A DNA stretch of 64,000 nt from Serinus canaria (GCF_022539315.1 NC_066343.1:35307146-35371145); one strand, 5' to 3'. Numbered from the stretch's first letter, positions 1-15,838 are shown. A program made the numbers and translations. The notes: generated from the letters alone by a model not told the origin.

Positions 1-3000
1 AAGACAATCTCATCACAACATCGAGATTTACCATATTACAGTTACCTTTTCACCAGACAAAAAAAAAATTATTCTCTCAAAGATTGATTGATCACTCAGT
101 CACCATCAAAGTTTTTACACTGCTATTTCAAGACTCCATTGGAAACAAATCTTGGAACACCTTTCCAGCTCCTTTGCCTGGTGGGGACAGAGAGCTGTGG
201 AGCCAGGGATGCACTCCTGCTGCCACAGGCCAGAGGCAGTGTCTCCAGGGCTGCATGGCATCTCCAGGAGCCCTTTTAGGAGTCCTACAGTCACTGTGCC
301 AGATTTAACCAATGCTATTATTCTTTCTGGAGCACTCCTCATATTCATGTTCTTCTCTTTTCTTTTCAGAAGGCCTCCAGCTGTTGTTTGCAGCTTTAGC
401 ACTATAACAAAGCACAGTTCTGTTTCAGCATGCCTCTGGAAGGATGCAGCTCACGTCCAAAGATGCGTTTGCCTCTGTCTCTCTTAGTCACACACACACA
501 CACACACACACACGTAGGCAGATTCATACACTTCTAGATATCCCCCTTCGCATACCCACCCCTCTTTGCCTGACATGGAATGGACCTGAACCATCTTTTG
601 TGAATCTCTGCATTCTTTCAGCAGCTTCTCTTTCCCACAACATAATTCAAAGCTGTGCTGGCACCAGCGTGGAAAAAGTCTCAAGCTTCTCCAAACAAAG
701 GTCACCATTCAGAAAGCTCTGGCTGCATCCCTTTCTCCACTGTCATTGCTTCATTTCCTGCTATCCCTGCCTGCATGCTGCCAAAGCCTGGTATTAAACA
801 TGGTGGGTATTAGCCTAAAAAGGTTCTAGACTTTGTTTTGACATTTTCCCGTTATCATTCTTAAGCAGTAAGGTCTTTTACCTTGAACAAAGAGTTAGAT
901 TTAATAGAGTGTGCAGCACAGGCAATCCTAGCAGAGAGTGACTGGATTTTGTTATGATAACACTCCAAACTAAAATTGACAAATGCTCAGCTTCAGAACT
1001 GCTCAAGTCAGCTGTGCTTGCTGTTAATGCATTAGACGTTTCCCAGAACACACAATGGGAGAAGCTTCCAGGAAAGAGATGAGTGTAGGAAAGATTAAAG
1101 GCAGCTTCTATAGGCCGTGCTGGTGCCCAGGAATGACAGTGAGAGAGCCAATAGATCAACAGTCAGCAGCTGGATTTTACACATGCATGCCAATTCCCTT
1201 TACTTTTAAGAGTTAGAAGACATGGAGGCAATTGGAGCTAAAATATTTGCATGACACCTGGTTACAGTACAAGGCCTTCTTTTCTTTGCTTATGGCTTTG
1301 CAATTCTTTTACTGACAAGCTGAATTACGCCTTGCTGGTTTCTGAACACAGGCTTTAATTTGACAAGGCAACCATTTCATCTGGAACATGCCCATTCCCA
1401 CTCCCAGGAAAAAAAGTGTTGGTGTTTGTCCATGCTATTGATTTCTGCACAGTTCTTTTTTGCGTATACAACCAAATGCTTCCAGATCCTACCACTGATT
1501 TCAAAGTGCAGGAATCAATGTAAATTACCCTGTCTCTGACTGCATGGCAACACAGAGGAAACTCGGACACTTAGCATGTTATGTGGGGATGAACTTAAGA
1601 ACTAGGTATTAAACTTGGAGAAGAAAAATGTCCCTGTCAGGAATGTCTTCATGGAAGTGAGCCTTCTCGTGTTGCAAAAAGATACTTGAGATTTTCAAAA
1701 ACAATGTGGCATGCATGATCTTGCTGTGAGGAGGAAATAAAAGAGCAGTTCAAGTGAAATGTTATGTATTTTCTACTTTCAAAACTTATAGTCCCGTCTT
1801 AGACAAAAGCTATGGGACAACTGAGTTTGAGAGTACATGTCGTCAGCATAAGGTAAACAGATAATGTAAGGTTTCCAAATTATTCCAAAGCAAAAATTAC
1901 AAGCCCAGAAAATTCAGATAATGGCTTTTATATGTAATGATACTCCATGGTTTTTATCATGTGGTTAAGATTAAGCCACGTTGGTCTCCCAAGCCCTAAA
2001 TTAGATTAAACAATTTTAAAGGCAGATTCCTTCCAGCCCTTGAAATAGCACCTAAGGCATAATGAAAGATGTTTTAATAACACAAATATACCTGTTTATA
2101 ATTTAATAGGAAAAAACCCGAGAAGTTATACTTAAATTTGAATTTCTCAGGTTTACTACACTTTGTCCATTTGCAACTGTAATCTATAGTGCCTCAGAAC
2201 AGGATTTCAAAGTTATTATTTGCTCTTTCAGTATCTGTCCCTGTGAGGCTCAAGAGTTGTCTGGACATACTTGCACGCCTTATGATGGACATTCACTCAA
2301 TTTCTGTGAGTTATTGCTTTAGGAGGCAATGTGCTATGGTTACTGAATACAGAGAGCATTCAGAAAAAAAGAAGTGCTGTATTTTCTTTTAAAAGTATGT
2401 TTTAATCTATTTCCTTCATATGTTAGAAAGGTCTGTACAATCTCTAGTGCAGCTAGCTTCATCAGAAACCTTTCAGCAAAGAAGTTCTTTTCACAGGCAA
2501 GAAAGGAGCTGGGTCAAACTTATTGTAAAAAGAGAACTGAACGCAGCTCAAAAAGTTCTGGACTTAATCTCTAGATTTAGTAACTTTAACTTCATGGATT
2601 TATGGATTTCTTTTGTGACTTCAAGGAAAAACAAATCCTCAGAGTGAGTGTTCTGGTGGTCATACATTATTATGACACATCCTTAAGTAAAACAAAAGGG
2701 TAACAATGTGCACTCAGAAAATGCATAACATAGAAGAAGAAATAAAGCAATTTTTGACATATATAAAATAGTGTGTTCTTCCTCTTTTAGGGCACAAAGG
2801 CTGTGTCACGACTGCAGAATTTTTAAGCCCCTCCTTTCATAGCTTTATAATTCTGTGTCTGCAGACAATTCTGAAAGCTCACATGAGATTTGTGTTGTAA
2901 GTATCAAGTCACTTAAGCTCATGCTACTGAAGATACATAGGCATTAGATGTTCCAGACACTGGCACTGTGAAAATATTAAGAATGATAAATTTGGAAGGC

Positions 3001-6000
3001 AGGAAAAAATGCCATCTACTTTCTCTAAAGTCCAGTCCAGCCAGAGCACAACTTTAAATTTCAAATCAGCTCAGGAATGTTTTAAACTTCTTTATTGCAC
3101 AATATTTTACATGAGAGTAAGGGACATGTCCTTCTACACCTCATAAATTTGACATACTGTAGTTTGAAATCTCATTAGCCTTCAGATGCAGCTTGCAAAC
3201 ATTAAAGATCTTATGGACATGTTTTGATACTGTTACTCTCAACCAGTGCTATTTTTGCAAGCATGTGTTTTGTATTTGTCCTTTCCATGAACTCTCAATT
3301 TTGTTTAGTGACAATATTAAACTATTTTACTATAAATCTAGGGTTTTAACTACTTTGGGGTTCTTGAGATGACTGGTGCATGCGCAGAGAACTTGTACAC
3401 ATAATTTTGTCCTCTGGAAGTACATTAAATACCCATAAATTACAGTGAAGTGTCCTGTGGAAGAATGCCTGCTATTCTGCAGCGAAATCTTAACCTGTTT
3501 ATAAGCTGGTAGCATATGGCATTTTAAAAGCCATGTGAAGTTAAAGCTGCAGCTTATCTTGTAAATGCAAACTAAACATCTTATCCTTAGTCCAACGGAT
3601 GTGTGTACACTGCCCAAAAGCAGATTCTGTAATTACCTACTAGCACTGCTTCATTAATAACTATCAGCCAATCTGGTAGGTTTGATGTTGTATTCTCTCT
3701 GCTCTACAAAAGTAAAATCCAGTTCCTCCAGGTTTAAACGGGTCCAAAAGGAAGAAAGTTATTTTTGCATATACAGGATATAACTTAGAGATTCCTGCAC
3801 CCATGCTGTGACCACTGGTTTGTGTTTCACTGGTATGTATATAATGTATTGCTTTTCATTACACATTTTTAAATGAAACGTAAGTTTTATCTTCCTGCTG
3901 TTGGTCAGCGTTGCTGCCCAGAGCATTTAAGAACCATGTGAATTGGAGACCATCTCTGCTGTGGTCTGGCTAACAGGGATACTGGATTGAGTTAATATGG
4001 AATGGCATGAATGAGAAATGTCCAGATTTATAATAACAGTCTCCATGTTAGAAAATGCAAACTGTCAATGATAAAAAATATCCGTACTATCTGTCTGCTT
4101 CAAGGAAAAGTCCCTCTGAACTTTGCCCGGAGACAAACCTTAAGGAATATAAGTTTGTATATGTTCACTGCAACAACCTTTGAGTTTAGCAGTTGTACAT
4201 GGAAAGGTGCTGTCCTCCATGCCTGAAGCCTTTGACTTGAGCAGTTATGATTCTGAAGGTGCTGACTTTCTCCTCCAAATGCCTGAGTCTCTTGTGAACT
4301 GAGCAGCTCCCTCCAGGATTTTGAAGCTCAGGACTTCCCCTTTGATGGCTGTGCTCAGGTCTTGAGACACAGTGCCTGTTCAAATTGTGCCAAAAATCAA
4401 AGTCTTGTTGTTTATAAAAACTGCTGAATGCAATTTGATGAGACAGTACCAAAAATTTTCTATCAGCTTTTACAGTAGAAAATTTGGGACAGATGTATTT
4501 TCTCTTTTCTGCAAGGCGGAGGGAGATTCTTCATAGATAAACCATCTTCCAACTACTTCTGTTTCCTGAGTATATATTTCTCTAATTCTCTGATCTTTCT
4601 CCAATGTTTCCAAAAAATAAGGCCGTTTTCAGCACTGTAGTCAAGGACTTTGCAGATATGTACTGGGGAGGCAATATTAATTTCCTGAAAAAGTAGTTGT
4701 TTTTCAGAACATTCTCTGTTCTGAAATTTTAATACAAAACTTTTCTCCTAACTCCAACTTATTTCGATGGGAAGAATCACATATCATGAGAAATGCAGAG
4801 CAAAGTCCAATCTGCATACTCCCTGGGGCTAAGACTTTACCATATGCTCTTTCCTTATGCTCCTGATCCCTCTGGTTCTCAGGGAGAAAATGCATTTTGA
4901 AAGACATCTGCAAGCATGTAGCAAACATATTTGTGAAAACAGAGGAGGAGCTTCCACAGTAAAGTGATTCCTATGGGAAACACAGATTTCTGCCTTTTTA
5001 AGATAAGAAGCTAGCTTGTAACCCAGAAGCTGCTGGTCATACCACAGCCTTTCAGGTAAAAGGTTATCCTATAATGACCATTTTGTTTCATTTTCCAAGA
5101 TTTTTGTCAAGATGAGCAGCAAAACCTCTTCTCCGTGGATTAATTATCTTGGCCTCAGAGCCAGACAGAGCAGATGTCATTCACATGAATCATTGCACAG
5201 ATTAAGATTTGGATTATTTCCCCTCTTCTCAGTGTTTTGCAGATTAAATTCCTCAGTTAGACATTATCCCTTGCTACACTGCCATTTATTTCCACCATTC
5301 CTGAATATGTCCCTGTTGGCAAGCCATGCTGTGTAAGAAGGTGCCAGCCAGATTTGGGTAATGGTTTCTGAAGGCAGTGTCTATTGGCAGTTTTGGAATT
5401 TCTGTGGTGAGATAGATCTGTGGAAATAATTAAGACTGACTGAGGGTTATCCAGGTACTCTGCAGTCATGTTGTCCTCTGCTATTAACCTTTTGCCCTGA
5501 CAGCTCAGAAGAAAAGGGGATAAAACCATCTGAGGTTTACTGTTTAAGGAACCATACTTTTCTCTGTTCATCTCTGCTTTTAACAAAATGCTCTCGGCTT
5601 TCCTTTTCACCTTTGCAGCACAAGACTGGCTTTGCTGGGTGCAAGCACATATGGTGGCTCATTAACTAACCATCCTACAGATCCCTAAATCTTCCTGTTT
5701 CCCCTCGATGTTCTCGTTTTCCTGAACTCCTTCTCTGCTATGCCATTAATACAACCTTGACACAAAAGTTGCCAAGAAAATCCCATTGTCTCCCTGCAGG
5801 CCTTTTATTTTGGTTCATCAACCTGCCCCATATGACTTGGTTTAAAAATATTTTGATATGTGTTGGCCAGCAAAGCCAGATTGAGTATCATCCAGGTTAA
5901 GTGCTTACTAGAAAAAAAATAAAATCTGTATTTTCTTTTCTTCCACAGATCTGATTCTTTCTCACTATTTTCAATTCAGTGGATATAGAATTGGCTGGAT

Positions 6001-9000
6001 GGGAAGACACAAATGTGAAATATCACAAACAGCATGAAACCCTGTCCATGTGAGTGTGAATCCGTCTTGTTATTTTTTTCAAATGAAGCAAAGAGATCTT
6101 AAGTATATGCAGCAAAGTTGTGTTTATTTTCCAGGGCAAATAATCATGATTGTTACAGTGGCAGGTTTTGTGGAGGTGAAGGTGAAGACACAGCTTTTGT
6201 TGTTTCTGTTCTAAGCAGAGTCCAAAGGTAAGTGTGTACCTTCTACTCAGCTAGATAATCTTGAGTTTTTGGCTGGCTAGGTCTTCTCTTTTAACAAGGC
6301 TGACTTTGCACAGAGCCACATTGTACTTTAGTGCATGCAGAGGGAAGGCACAGCAAACTCCCTCTTGGTGGCAATTTCACTGCAGGGGATATTATCAAAG
6401 AGTCAGAACATTAGCTCTGCTTATATTTGAGAAATGCGCTTTATATATCTGTATATATGGCATTCTTGACCCTCAGTCTTGGCTCCAAGCTTTCCAAAGT
6501 GTCCAAAACATATACATAACAGATGTTTCTTTGTTTCACACCAGCTGCTGTAGACACAGCTGATACTCTTCAGTGGACATGTTTATTGAAACTTTCAGGC
6601 AAAATACCTCAATCACCTGGTAAGCATTTTAATTTGAAATCTGCCTTTCTTCTGCACACTATGAAGTTTGCCTATTGCCTCACTCATTCCCACTGGGTTT
6701 TTTGTTTGTTTTTCCACCCCTGGCAACATTGAACTGTGTTTTCCTGGAGTTTTCATTTTTCCCTGGATTGTGAAGCCCAGACATTTAATCCACTCTTCTT
6801 TTAAATTTCCTTATCACCAAGCAAAATAACAAAAGGGGGAAATGGTGTGCACTTCTGAACAGAACTTTGCCACAAATCTTCAGTGTTTGAAACTGATGAT
6901 TTCCAATACAGGATCAATAAGCCTTTGGCATGATGAAAAGAAAACTTTAGCCACATCTTTCTGTACTTTTTCTTCTTCTTTCCTAGACCTGTTTGGTTGA
7001 AGCTGAAACCATGGCGGCTTAAAAGCAGTGTCTACTAATCTAACCACTTTGTATGGCAGACAAAGAGTTTGCAGCTCTTAATTTGTGGAGTTTATATTGT
7101 TATGTTTAGAGAACCCTGTTCTAAACTCACACCCTAAATATCAGGATTACTTGTCACCAAAGCAGCAGAGTACCCAGCCAAAAGATAGGCACAGGCAAGC
7201 TGAGTGAAAGACAGAAATACAGTGTGTTTGTTGCCATGAGTGCTTCCTCGCTGCACCCACTCAGCAGGGACATAGCATGCACAGTGAGTCTTCTCACATG
7301 TGAAAGTTAATTCCTCTAATTTCTCCAGGGAAATTTTGGAGAAATCACCTCCTTTCAGAGCTAGAAATGGCCATGTCACTTTCTGAAATAGTTAGACTTG
7401 CTGCTGAGTGTGCAAAATATTGATAGAACTCCTCTACCTGTTTCTCTTCTTACTGAGTTCACTATAATTTTAATTCCACTCCAGGTGTCACAAAAATAAG
7501 GCATGAGTAAGCTCACTAGGGAAATAGTGAATACACAGGCATAATTCAGGCAAATTTTCTTCTCCTTAAAGTATGACAGTATAAAGCTTTAAGAAGTCAC
7601 AAACTAAACCAGATACAATCGAAGTTAAGATTAAAAAACATCTTTCATGTTTTTCTTTTAGATATCCTGTCCCTATTTCATTAGCATATGCATCTGTATC
7701 TTACAAGATTTCACTTTAAAGATCATATTTTTTTTGCATCTATTTTTTAAAATTCTCTCAGTAAGATTGGGTTTCAGATATCACTCTTTTTCCCAGGTGA
7801 AATGGCTTTTCCAGTAGTTAAGAACCAGCTCCTACACAAGAGAAATATTTTTTGCCTCCCAACATCTGTTGAAAATGCTCGTTAAAAGCTTGTACTAGAG
7901 AACCTGGGTTTGATTTCCCTTTAGCAGTGCCTCAATGAATATTTAGAGTTCTTTTGCCCTCAGGCTTTGTCAAATGTGCATGTATTAACACAAATAAGTG
8001 CATCTTGGTACCCTGCTACAGTCCTGCAAACAAACTAAAACATCCTGTTTTAAAGCTTCGCTGATGTGTTGGGACCAAAATGTAGCAGAACTTGTCATCA
8101 TCCAGAGGGTGGACCTTGAAAACTGGAATTCAAAAGAGGAAGGCTGACATTGAAAAAATGATAAGGGTGGTGTTGGTGCTGTTGCAGTTTTCTGTAAAAG
8201 GAATTGTTAGTAGCATTTATTCAGACACAAAGGCCTTTCTGTGTTATTCTTTGAAATTAAGTGCAGTATTGAAAAACCAATTCTTAAAATGGAGCAGTGG
8301 TATGAATGTCTTTGTTCAGGCATTTTCTCTTTGCTTTGAGTGTGCAGAGCTCATGTGTACCCAGCTGTTCTTCCAAAGCAGCTCACAGGAAGGGCACCCT
8401 GTCCAGAGGTGGTAGCTCTGGCCATTTCCATCTGGCTAGCTACGCTTGAGACATTTTGTTCAATAGAAAGAACAAGTGTCCAGATATCCTCTCTCAAGTG
8501 AGTAGTCCCAAGATTTGGCCTCAGTTTCACCCTGTGAAGGGTGATTGATTTTCAAGGCCATATCAGAGCTTGCATCCAAAGTACTGATATCTAGGAAAAA
8601 TCCCTAAATTACACATCCAACTCACCCTTGAGAAGGTGTGAGAACTAACGGGTTCCCAACTCTTTCTTAAAGTCTTCCTGAGGATATGGAGGGTGGTTGG
8701 TGAGAACAAGAACAGATGAAGATGTAATTTGCCTTTCTCATTTTAGCTACTTTAGACTTCAGGAAATACATTGCTCTTGATAAGAATTTACTCTGAGGAG
8801 GGATTTTTCTCTGCATGTACATACTTTTCTTTCAGTGCACACTGAGTTCCATATGTTTTGTGTCTTAGTGATCCTACAGCTAGTAAGAGGACTTGTTGGG
8901 AAAAATGATTGTTGAAGTTTTCAGCCTACTATTTGATAGTCAGGAACCTTCCTGTTATGAAAGCAAATAACTTGGCTAGCAGTTAGGAGTTAGCTGATGG

Positions 9001-12000
9001 TATTTCAGCCTTGGATGAATACTCCCTAAAACTCTACTTATACTCCTCAACACACAGAGAGGTAACTAAACTCATTCAGAGAAGGAACAGAAAAAAGAAA
9101 GAAGCAAATCCTGGTTTTCATTACTTTTTTCCATTATTTCACTCCTTTGCAGATCACAAATTCTCTCAAACATTATGCCTTACAAAAATTGGAATACATT
9201 AGTAATTCATTGAATTTTTTAAAGGGAGAATAACGTATATCCAAATTTTTCTTTATGTGAAAAATTTTTGGTGAGCTATCTATAGCAGCTTCTGATCCCA
9301 AATGGGAGGGCATGTTAGGTTAGAGCTGAGCTGTGTGCCTGGAAAGGAGACAGAATGAAATAAAACAATGATATGAACCCACTCTTTATCCTTCTCACTC
9401 CCACCTGTCTTGGATATGAGGACAATGGTTTAGCTCTGTGATCTTGATCTGTCTGAACATCCAGCAGGCCATTTAAAACAAAAATTGAACTGAATTAACT
9501 GAATAACTATCAGTTAATGTTTACATTGCAGAGTTTGTTATCATTATGTTTAATGCTCCTCAAATGTATGGTGCAATTATTTTAATATACCTGTCACCCA
9601 CCTCAAAAAGTCTAAGGATGAGACCTAAAGGTTGCCCATACACAGAGTTGTCCTGAATCTGCACTAACTAGAAACATGTGTCTTGTCATCTCCATCCAAG
9701 TGCTTTTAATTGGGATGTTCCTCTGGGTGGATGGTTTTCCACTGAGCTTCAAGCAGTGTTCTTGTTCCCTTATCTGTAGGAGTGACACTGGTGCCAGCAG
9801 TATCCATCTTCTATGAAAATACATTTTCTACACCCAGTGAACTCTATTTGCATTCATGTGAACACAAAAAATTGCCTCTGCAATTGCCTCTCAGAAAATA
9901 CAGCTCTTTACAAAACAGATGTGGTCCTTTGCCAGGTTTCACAGCATCTGTTTAGAAAGAGGCTCTGACTGTGTGACTCTGCCTGTGAAAGGAAACGTGG
10001 GTCACTTTGTAAGAAATGGAGCTGAAAACAGCTTGTGTTACATGCAAGGTACTTCTCTCTGTGTGCACCTAGGAAAAGGAAGGCAGAATCCCATAAGATA
10101 CACCAAGGAGCAGTTTATTCAAAAGGCAAGAAAGCCTATAAATTCATGGCAGACAAAACATTGTCTGCATATTCATCCTGCATATTTATTTTAAGAGAAA
10201 CCATAAAAAATAAATAAAAGAGGTCAGTATCACCAAAATATATGTTGAAAAGGAGACCAAGGCATCAGATAAATTGCAGCTTTTGGCCTGTGTTGGAGAG
10301 ATTTTCCTCAAGGCTCAGTAATTGCTACAGTCTGCGCTGTTAGAAGGATGGCAAGGAAACAGGTATGTTAAATGGGAGAAATCATCTCCATTCCCTACAA
10401 AGAAATTACACTCTTGCATAAAACCAGGGCACTCTTTCTGGAAGGTCTGTGTATATTCATGTACAAAGAAAAAACCAAACATAACCACTTGCAGTGCTAC
10501 CATGCATATAATTACAGTTGTGAAAATATGTGAAATGAGACAAAACATTTGCTGGGTTGTTCTCTTTAGAGGGACACAGAAAAATGCATAAAAATAACCC
10601 TGCCAATCTAGAAAAGGGCAACTTCTGCTCTGACACATGGACATAGCTTTAAAGAAATTTTGGCTGTCTTGCCAAATGAAAAGGCACTTAGATTTTTTAT
10701 CCTCTCTATCCTAGGTTAATACAGAGCTTGAGGAGTAAAAGACATGCTTGATTTTTTTTTTCTGAAATACATTATTAATCTTTGCTTTCTTAACACTTTG
10801 TCTTCTAGTTCAGTAGTTTTCAATATCCTTCCAACATGAATGCCAGAAACATTCTCAGTGGGAAAATAGACCAACTTCTTCAACACTGATTGCTATAAAG
10901 CATTTACAGATTTGCTTTCTTTTGTCACATTCCACTGACCCTTTAAAAGCAGACTTCAGTCCCTCACAGTTTTACAGTCCACAGGCTGAGAATTACTGCT
11001 CTAGACATGTTCAGGTTTGGTATATTGTTGACGTGCTTATCTATCAATTGTGTTTCTAAGCAGTTGCTGTTCAGAATTAGATCAATATGTGCCAGCAGCT
11101 CATGATCTGGAGAAAAGGGGACACTTTGGATCATCCTCCAACATGTCATATCTGTGGGAGTTCTGATCTAGTGACAGTCTGTTTCTCAGGTCAAGCAGGC
11201 ACACAGAAATACACACATAAGCAGAGAGAACATCATATTTTTAATCATGAGCAAATATCTGCTGCCTATTTACAGGTTTACAAGCTGAATAAGCCATCAG
11301 TGATAAGTGGGTTTTTGCAGAACAAGGAAGAAAGAGAGTTTTTCAGGGATGGCAGGACCAAGGCTGCTCTTCTTTAATGAGAACTCCCAGCCTCATCTGC
11401 AGTGACCTTCCTGGCAGGCCTCCCACGGACTTCAGTCAGGTCAGGGTTTTGCTTTGAAAACTGTGTGCCGGAACATATCTTTTTGCTCAAAGAGCAAACA
11501 ATTTGGAGGAAATGGAACTTGCCCATTTAATGTAGAAGGCTTTAAAATCCCCAAGCATTTAATTTTCCAATGTTAATTTCCCCACCATAATGCACCTCAT
11601 TGTAGCCTCAGAACCAGTGGTTCAACCATGTGTCACCACAACCCTGGTTTGCAGGGACTGACAGGGCTCTGAAATTACACAAAGTTATGCTTATTACAGC
11701 ATTACAAAGCTTTTGGTTTATATGTGCACTTTTTTCCCCTGGATTAGGGGAAAACGTAGTTCAAGGTTGCCCAGTGTTAAGACAAATAGAGCAGCAAGCC
11801 CATCTCTGCTGTTTTTCAACATGTGGTTACTTTCTGTGCCCTCAAAGGACTCCCTGTCCATATCCTTCCAGGACCAGCATTAGCCACATGCTTATGTCTG
11901 ATGCTTAGGAGATAAGTGGTTAGACTACTATAAGCATTTTGCTTAATCTTCTAAGTCATGGTGTTCCACCTGGCGTTAAAGACAAAAATATTTCATCTTT

Positions 12001-15000
12001 GTAGGTTTGTTAAACAGGTGCCAGATGTTATAAGTTATCTCTTATATTTTCTCATTAGAAACTCATAAGGTATTTTACAAACTTGTAATCTGTATGCTGA
12101 AACAGGTTTGTTATAACCTAGTTAGTTTTCAGCAATCATCAAAAAACTGTGCACACTCCCATTCGAGCTCAAGCAAAATTAACTGCTACTAACATCTTTA
12201 AAACATGAATCTGTCATCCTCCACCACAATATAAAGACAAAGGGGTTTGTATGTTTAGCAAAGCAATTACATTTTGATGAAGGAATTTTTGACCAAAAAT
12301 GATAATTTCTCCTGGTTTTGAAGGACCCTTTCAAAATGAAATGAAATTTTCATTTTCATGGCTCTCCACTAGGCTTTTAATGACATGAATGCCATTATCC
12401 CACTTCCTACTGAGTTTTTCTGAGACTTTAATACCAGGAATTACTTGCTCCTGTAGAGCAAATAACCATGCTAAGTAACACAGTGCTATTGTTAGTATAA
12501 TATTCCAGATGCTCAAGTTAATCAAAAGAGAAGAGAGGGTGGCTTTTAGAGCAAGATTTACTTGCTGTTATGTCTAAACCTGTGCATTCCATTAGCACTA
12601 AGCAGAACCTCAGCAATCACAATGCTGTAAATTTTCACCCTGTAGTTTTAGAGTTAGGGATTTAAAGGCAAGAAAAAATCACTTGAACAGAACAATTCTT
12701 TCATTATTTTTATATTTTTTTATGCATTACTGTTACTAACCATGATTGCAAAGATGAAAAAAACTTCTTTAGCAACAGTCTACTGGAAAAAGGTATTTCT
12801 AGATTAAGCTTATCTAGCTTCAAATCTGATCTTTAATCTGGATTTTGCAGTACTGATGCCTTCCAAAGGCTCTGTCAGACCGGAATTTTCCTTAAACCTG
12901 AGATTTCCACTCACCACACATTTGCCACATCTCTGTGTTCCTTTGTCACCACAATAAGATCTTCTACTTTCCTAGAACAGAAAAAGCTTACAAAATTACT
13001 GGTTACTTAGTCACTTTAACATGTTTCCTAAGTATAGGTTTTGTACACGTTAGGCTACCTTTGCTTTCCTGCACTCAAAGACAATTCTGGCCATGAAAAC
13101 ACTCTTTCCTGCATGCCATTGTAGGATCTCCCAGAGCACTCAGGTTTATTCCTGATTTACTCCTCTCAATAATTTTATCTTATGAAGCTGTTGCAGTGAT
13201 ACAACACTAAAGAGTCTGAGTAACAATTTTGGTATCTTCATGGGCAGCAGGGATTTGAGTTTCCTGAAAGCAGCCAAGACAGGAATCCACCAAACAAAAT
13301 CCTCTAGCCATTGAGCTGACATCTGACAATCTGCTCCCTTTTGAAACCATATTTTAAGAGGATGAGCAAATGCTCTGTTCATTTTTCTGGAGCTGAAAAA
13401 TGTGATTTCATAATATTCTAGTCAGAAGTTCATTCATGTAATCTGGGGCTACTTCATGTAGAGGTGACCAAGCATTTCTGAATTACAAGGCCTTCTTTTT
13501 GAAAGGAGTCTCTCCTCCTCAGCTGAATGAAAATCAAATACCCTGTGTACCTCAAAGGACAAATCAAGCTGTGACTACCCTATCCTGACACATCATGGAA
13601 ATTGCTCAACAGTGAACACTCTCCTGCTCCATCTTTCATGCCCTTTTTCACATGTGCAGGAGTGTGGTTTCTTCCAGCTGTGATTCCTCCTCTGTCTCCA
13701 CTTTTAGGAATCCTGAGAAAGGGTCCTCAGGATTAAATATGAAAGGGGGTGGGGGAGGATGTCATTCCAATGGGAAGATTGTTGAGATTAAGACATAATG
13801 TAACAAAACATGTCTTCTAGAAATATGCACTCAGGCATTTAACTACAAGCAGGCCATTTCATAGCTTTTATTACGCTGGATTTCTGCCAGTAGATAAAAA
13901 TCACACAGAACATGCAACTTTAGCAGTGAGACTTTTCCCTTATTAAACCCAACTACCAGAGACAGCCGTCACCTCCACTGGTGCTCTGCCTCTGGCCCCC
14001 TTCTGAGGTTTAGGCCATTAAATTGGTTCCACATGACAGGACTTGGAATGCTGCAAATCAATCTAACTTACGATTCTGAAGTTTGGTTTCCCTTAAAGAG
14101 TCATATTTCAAAAGTTTGCGGCCTTAGCCCTTTTCTCTTCCAGCTTCAAGCAAGGACCATTTAAAGCTAATTTAAACACTGAGAATTTACCTTCAAGGTC
14201 TGTCTCTGCATACATTTATTTTTCAATATGAATGAATTAAGAGAAGAAAAACCTATTAAAAGGTATCAAGCACTAATATTAAGGTATTGATTGCAGAGAA
14301 TATCAGAAAGAATGAAGGTTACCTGATTGCTGTTTATTTTAACAATTTAATATACAGTTCAACAGCTCATTTTCAAGCTTTCCTCTCTCTGACACAAATT
14401 GCACATTAATGATTTAGTTACTGACAAACTAGTGGTGTACTGAATGTTGCCTTCTGACATCATTGGCTAGTCTTAGCAAATATTTCAGGTTCATAAAAAA
14501 ATGAACTTTTTTTGTTTGTTTATTCCAGCTCCTCTTACACTGAGATCTTCTTGCCTAGCAGAAAGATTATAAACCAGCATTTAAGTGCTCTTGATCTATT
14601 TGTTCCCAGTGGCCATGGAAGAGCTCTGTTTATTTCTCGGCTAATTAATTCTTTGTGATCATTTCACTGAAATGAGGGCTACTCTCCATTTTAAAGGTTT
14701 AGTTTTAGTAGGATTAAAAGCAACACAATAAGAGATGTATAAATATTTGGATATTCCCCTGTTTACTAAACAGAATACAAGGAATTTGCTTTTTTCCGCT
14801 GAGCCATTTTTTGCACTGTCCAGACTTAATTTATGGCTGGAGGGTAAATATTATACAAACAATCATTTATTTCAGAAGAAATGTGATCATTACCAAGCTG
14901 CTCCATTGGTTAACGAAGAACCTCTGCTTTCTTTATCCCAGCTGGATTGAGGTAATTGCCTTAGGCTGCAGGCAAGAGAATGGGAAGTAGGTGAAGCATG

Positions 15001-15591
15001 TTGAAGATTAACCACACAAAGAAACAGCCTAAACAAAGAAAGGGCTCCAAGAGGAGGAGGAGAAAGTCTCTCAGCCTAGACAGGCTGAGGCATACGGGGA
15101 AAAAAACTGGTTGTAGCTGCTCCCTACTTCATGTCCACAAAAAACGAGGAAGAGAATCATCAGCAATTCCTGTGGGCTAATCTGAACACGTTCAAACAAA
15201 CTGGGTTGGCAGGCACTCTCTGATAAGAAATAAAGTTTGAATGTGACAGCCCATGAGTGACACCAGTCATTAACCCAAATGCTGATAAACTAGGTTGTTT
15301 AAAGGTGAAGCTCCTCCTTACTTTGGTCTGTTTACACTCACATTGGAAACCAGAGGAGTCTGTTTAATCACATTAAATACTCAAATTAAATCTGCAAAAA
15401 TGCCCCCAGCCCCATTACCCCTTCACATTCCACTAAATACACATCCTAAATACTCTAATGGTTTTTGTCCCCTGTATTATATATGGGAGTCACCTTATTC
15501 ACCTGAAGAAATTAAAGTTTCAAAAAGCTTAAACTTGATCACAACTCACGCTGCCTTCATTTATAGGCAAATGAGAAAAATAAGATGACTT
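1..15591. other. Intergenic, no gene seen
   Basis: AT-rich DNA with a CA microsatellite near its left end. All open frames are short (up to 117 codons), lack domains, and many begin at non-ATG codons. No splice-bounded exon is convincing. No retroelement was recognised. Confidence 0.7.
489..513. repeat. (CA)n dinucleotide microsatellite
   Basis: About twelve and a half perfect CA units. Confidence 0.97.
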
Positions 15592-15838
15592 CACAGAGTC
15601 ATAGAACAGAATCACGGAATAGCCTGGGCTGGAAGTGACCTTAAAGACCTTGTAGCTCCAACCCCCCTGCCGTGGACACAGACACATTTAATGTTGCTCA
15701 GGGCACCATGCAATCTGGCCTTAAACACTCTCCAGAATGGGACAGCCACAACTTCTCTGGGCAACATGTGCCAGTGCCTTACCACTCTCACAGTGAAATA
15801 AAGAGTTTCTTCCTGAGCAGAGAATTTCTTCCTGAAGA
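15592..15838 (-). mobile_element. CR1 LINE 3' fragment, minus orientation
   Basis: From the left, the plus strand shows the reversed CR1 terminus (TCATAGAACAGAATCACGG) and then CTGGGCTGGAAGTGACCTTA. GTTGCTCAGGGCACCATG and the TGTGCCAGTGCCTTACCAC block follow, the standard order of an antisense CR1 3' UTR. The inner end carries a small duplication of the TTTCTTCCTGA motif near 15808-15835 and then runs into a perfect hairpin at 15867-15914. Open frames at 15612-15872 and 15672-15854 are repeat-derived. Confidence 0.9.
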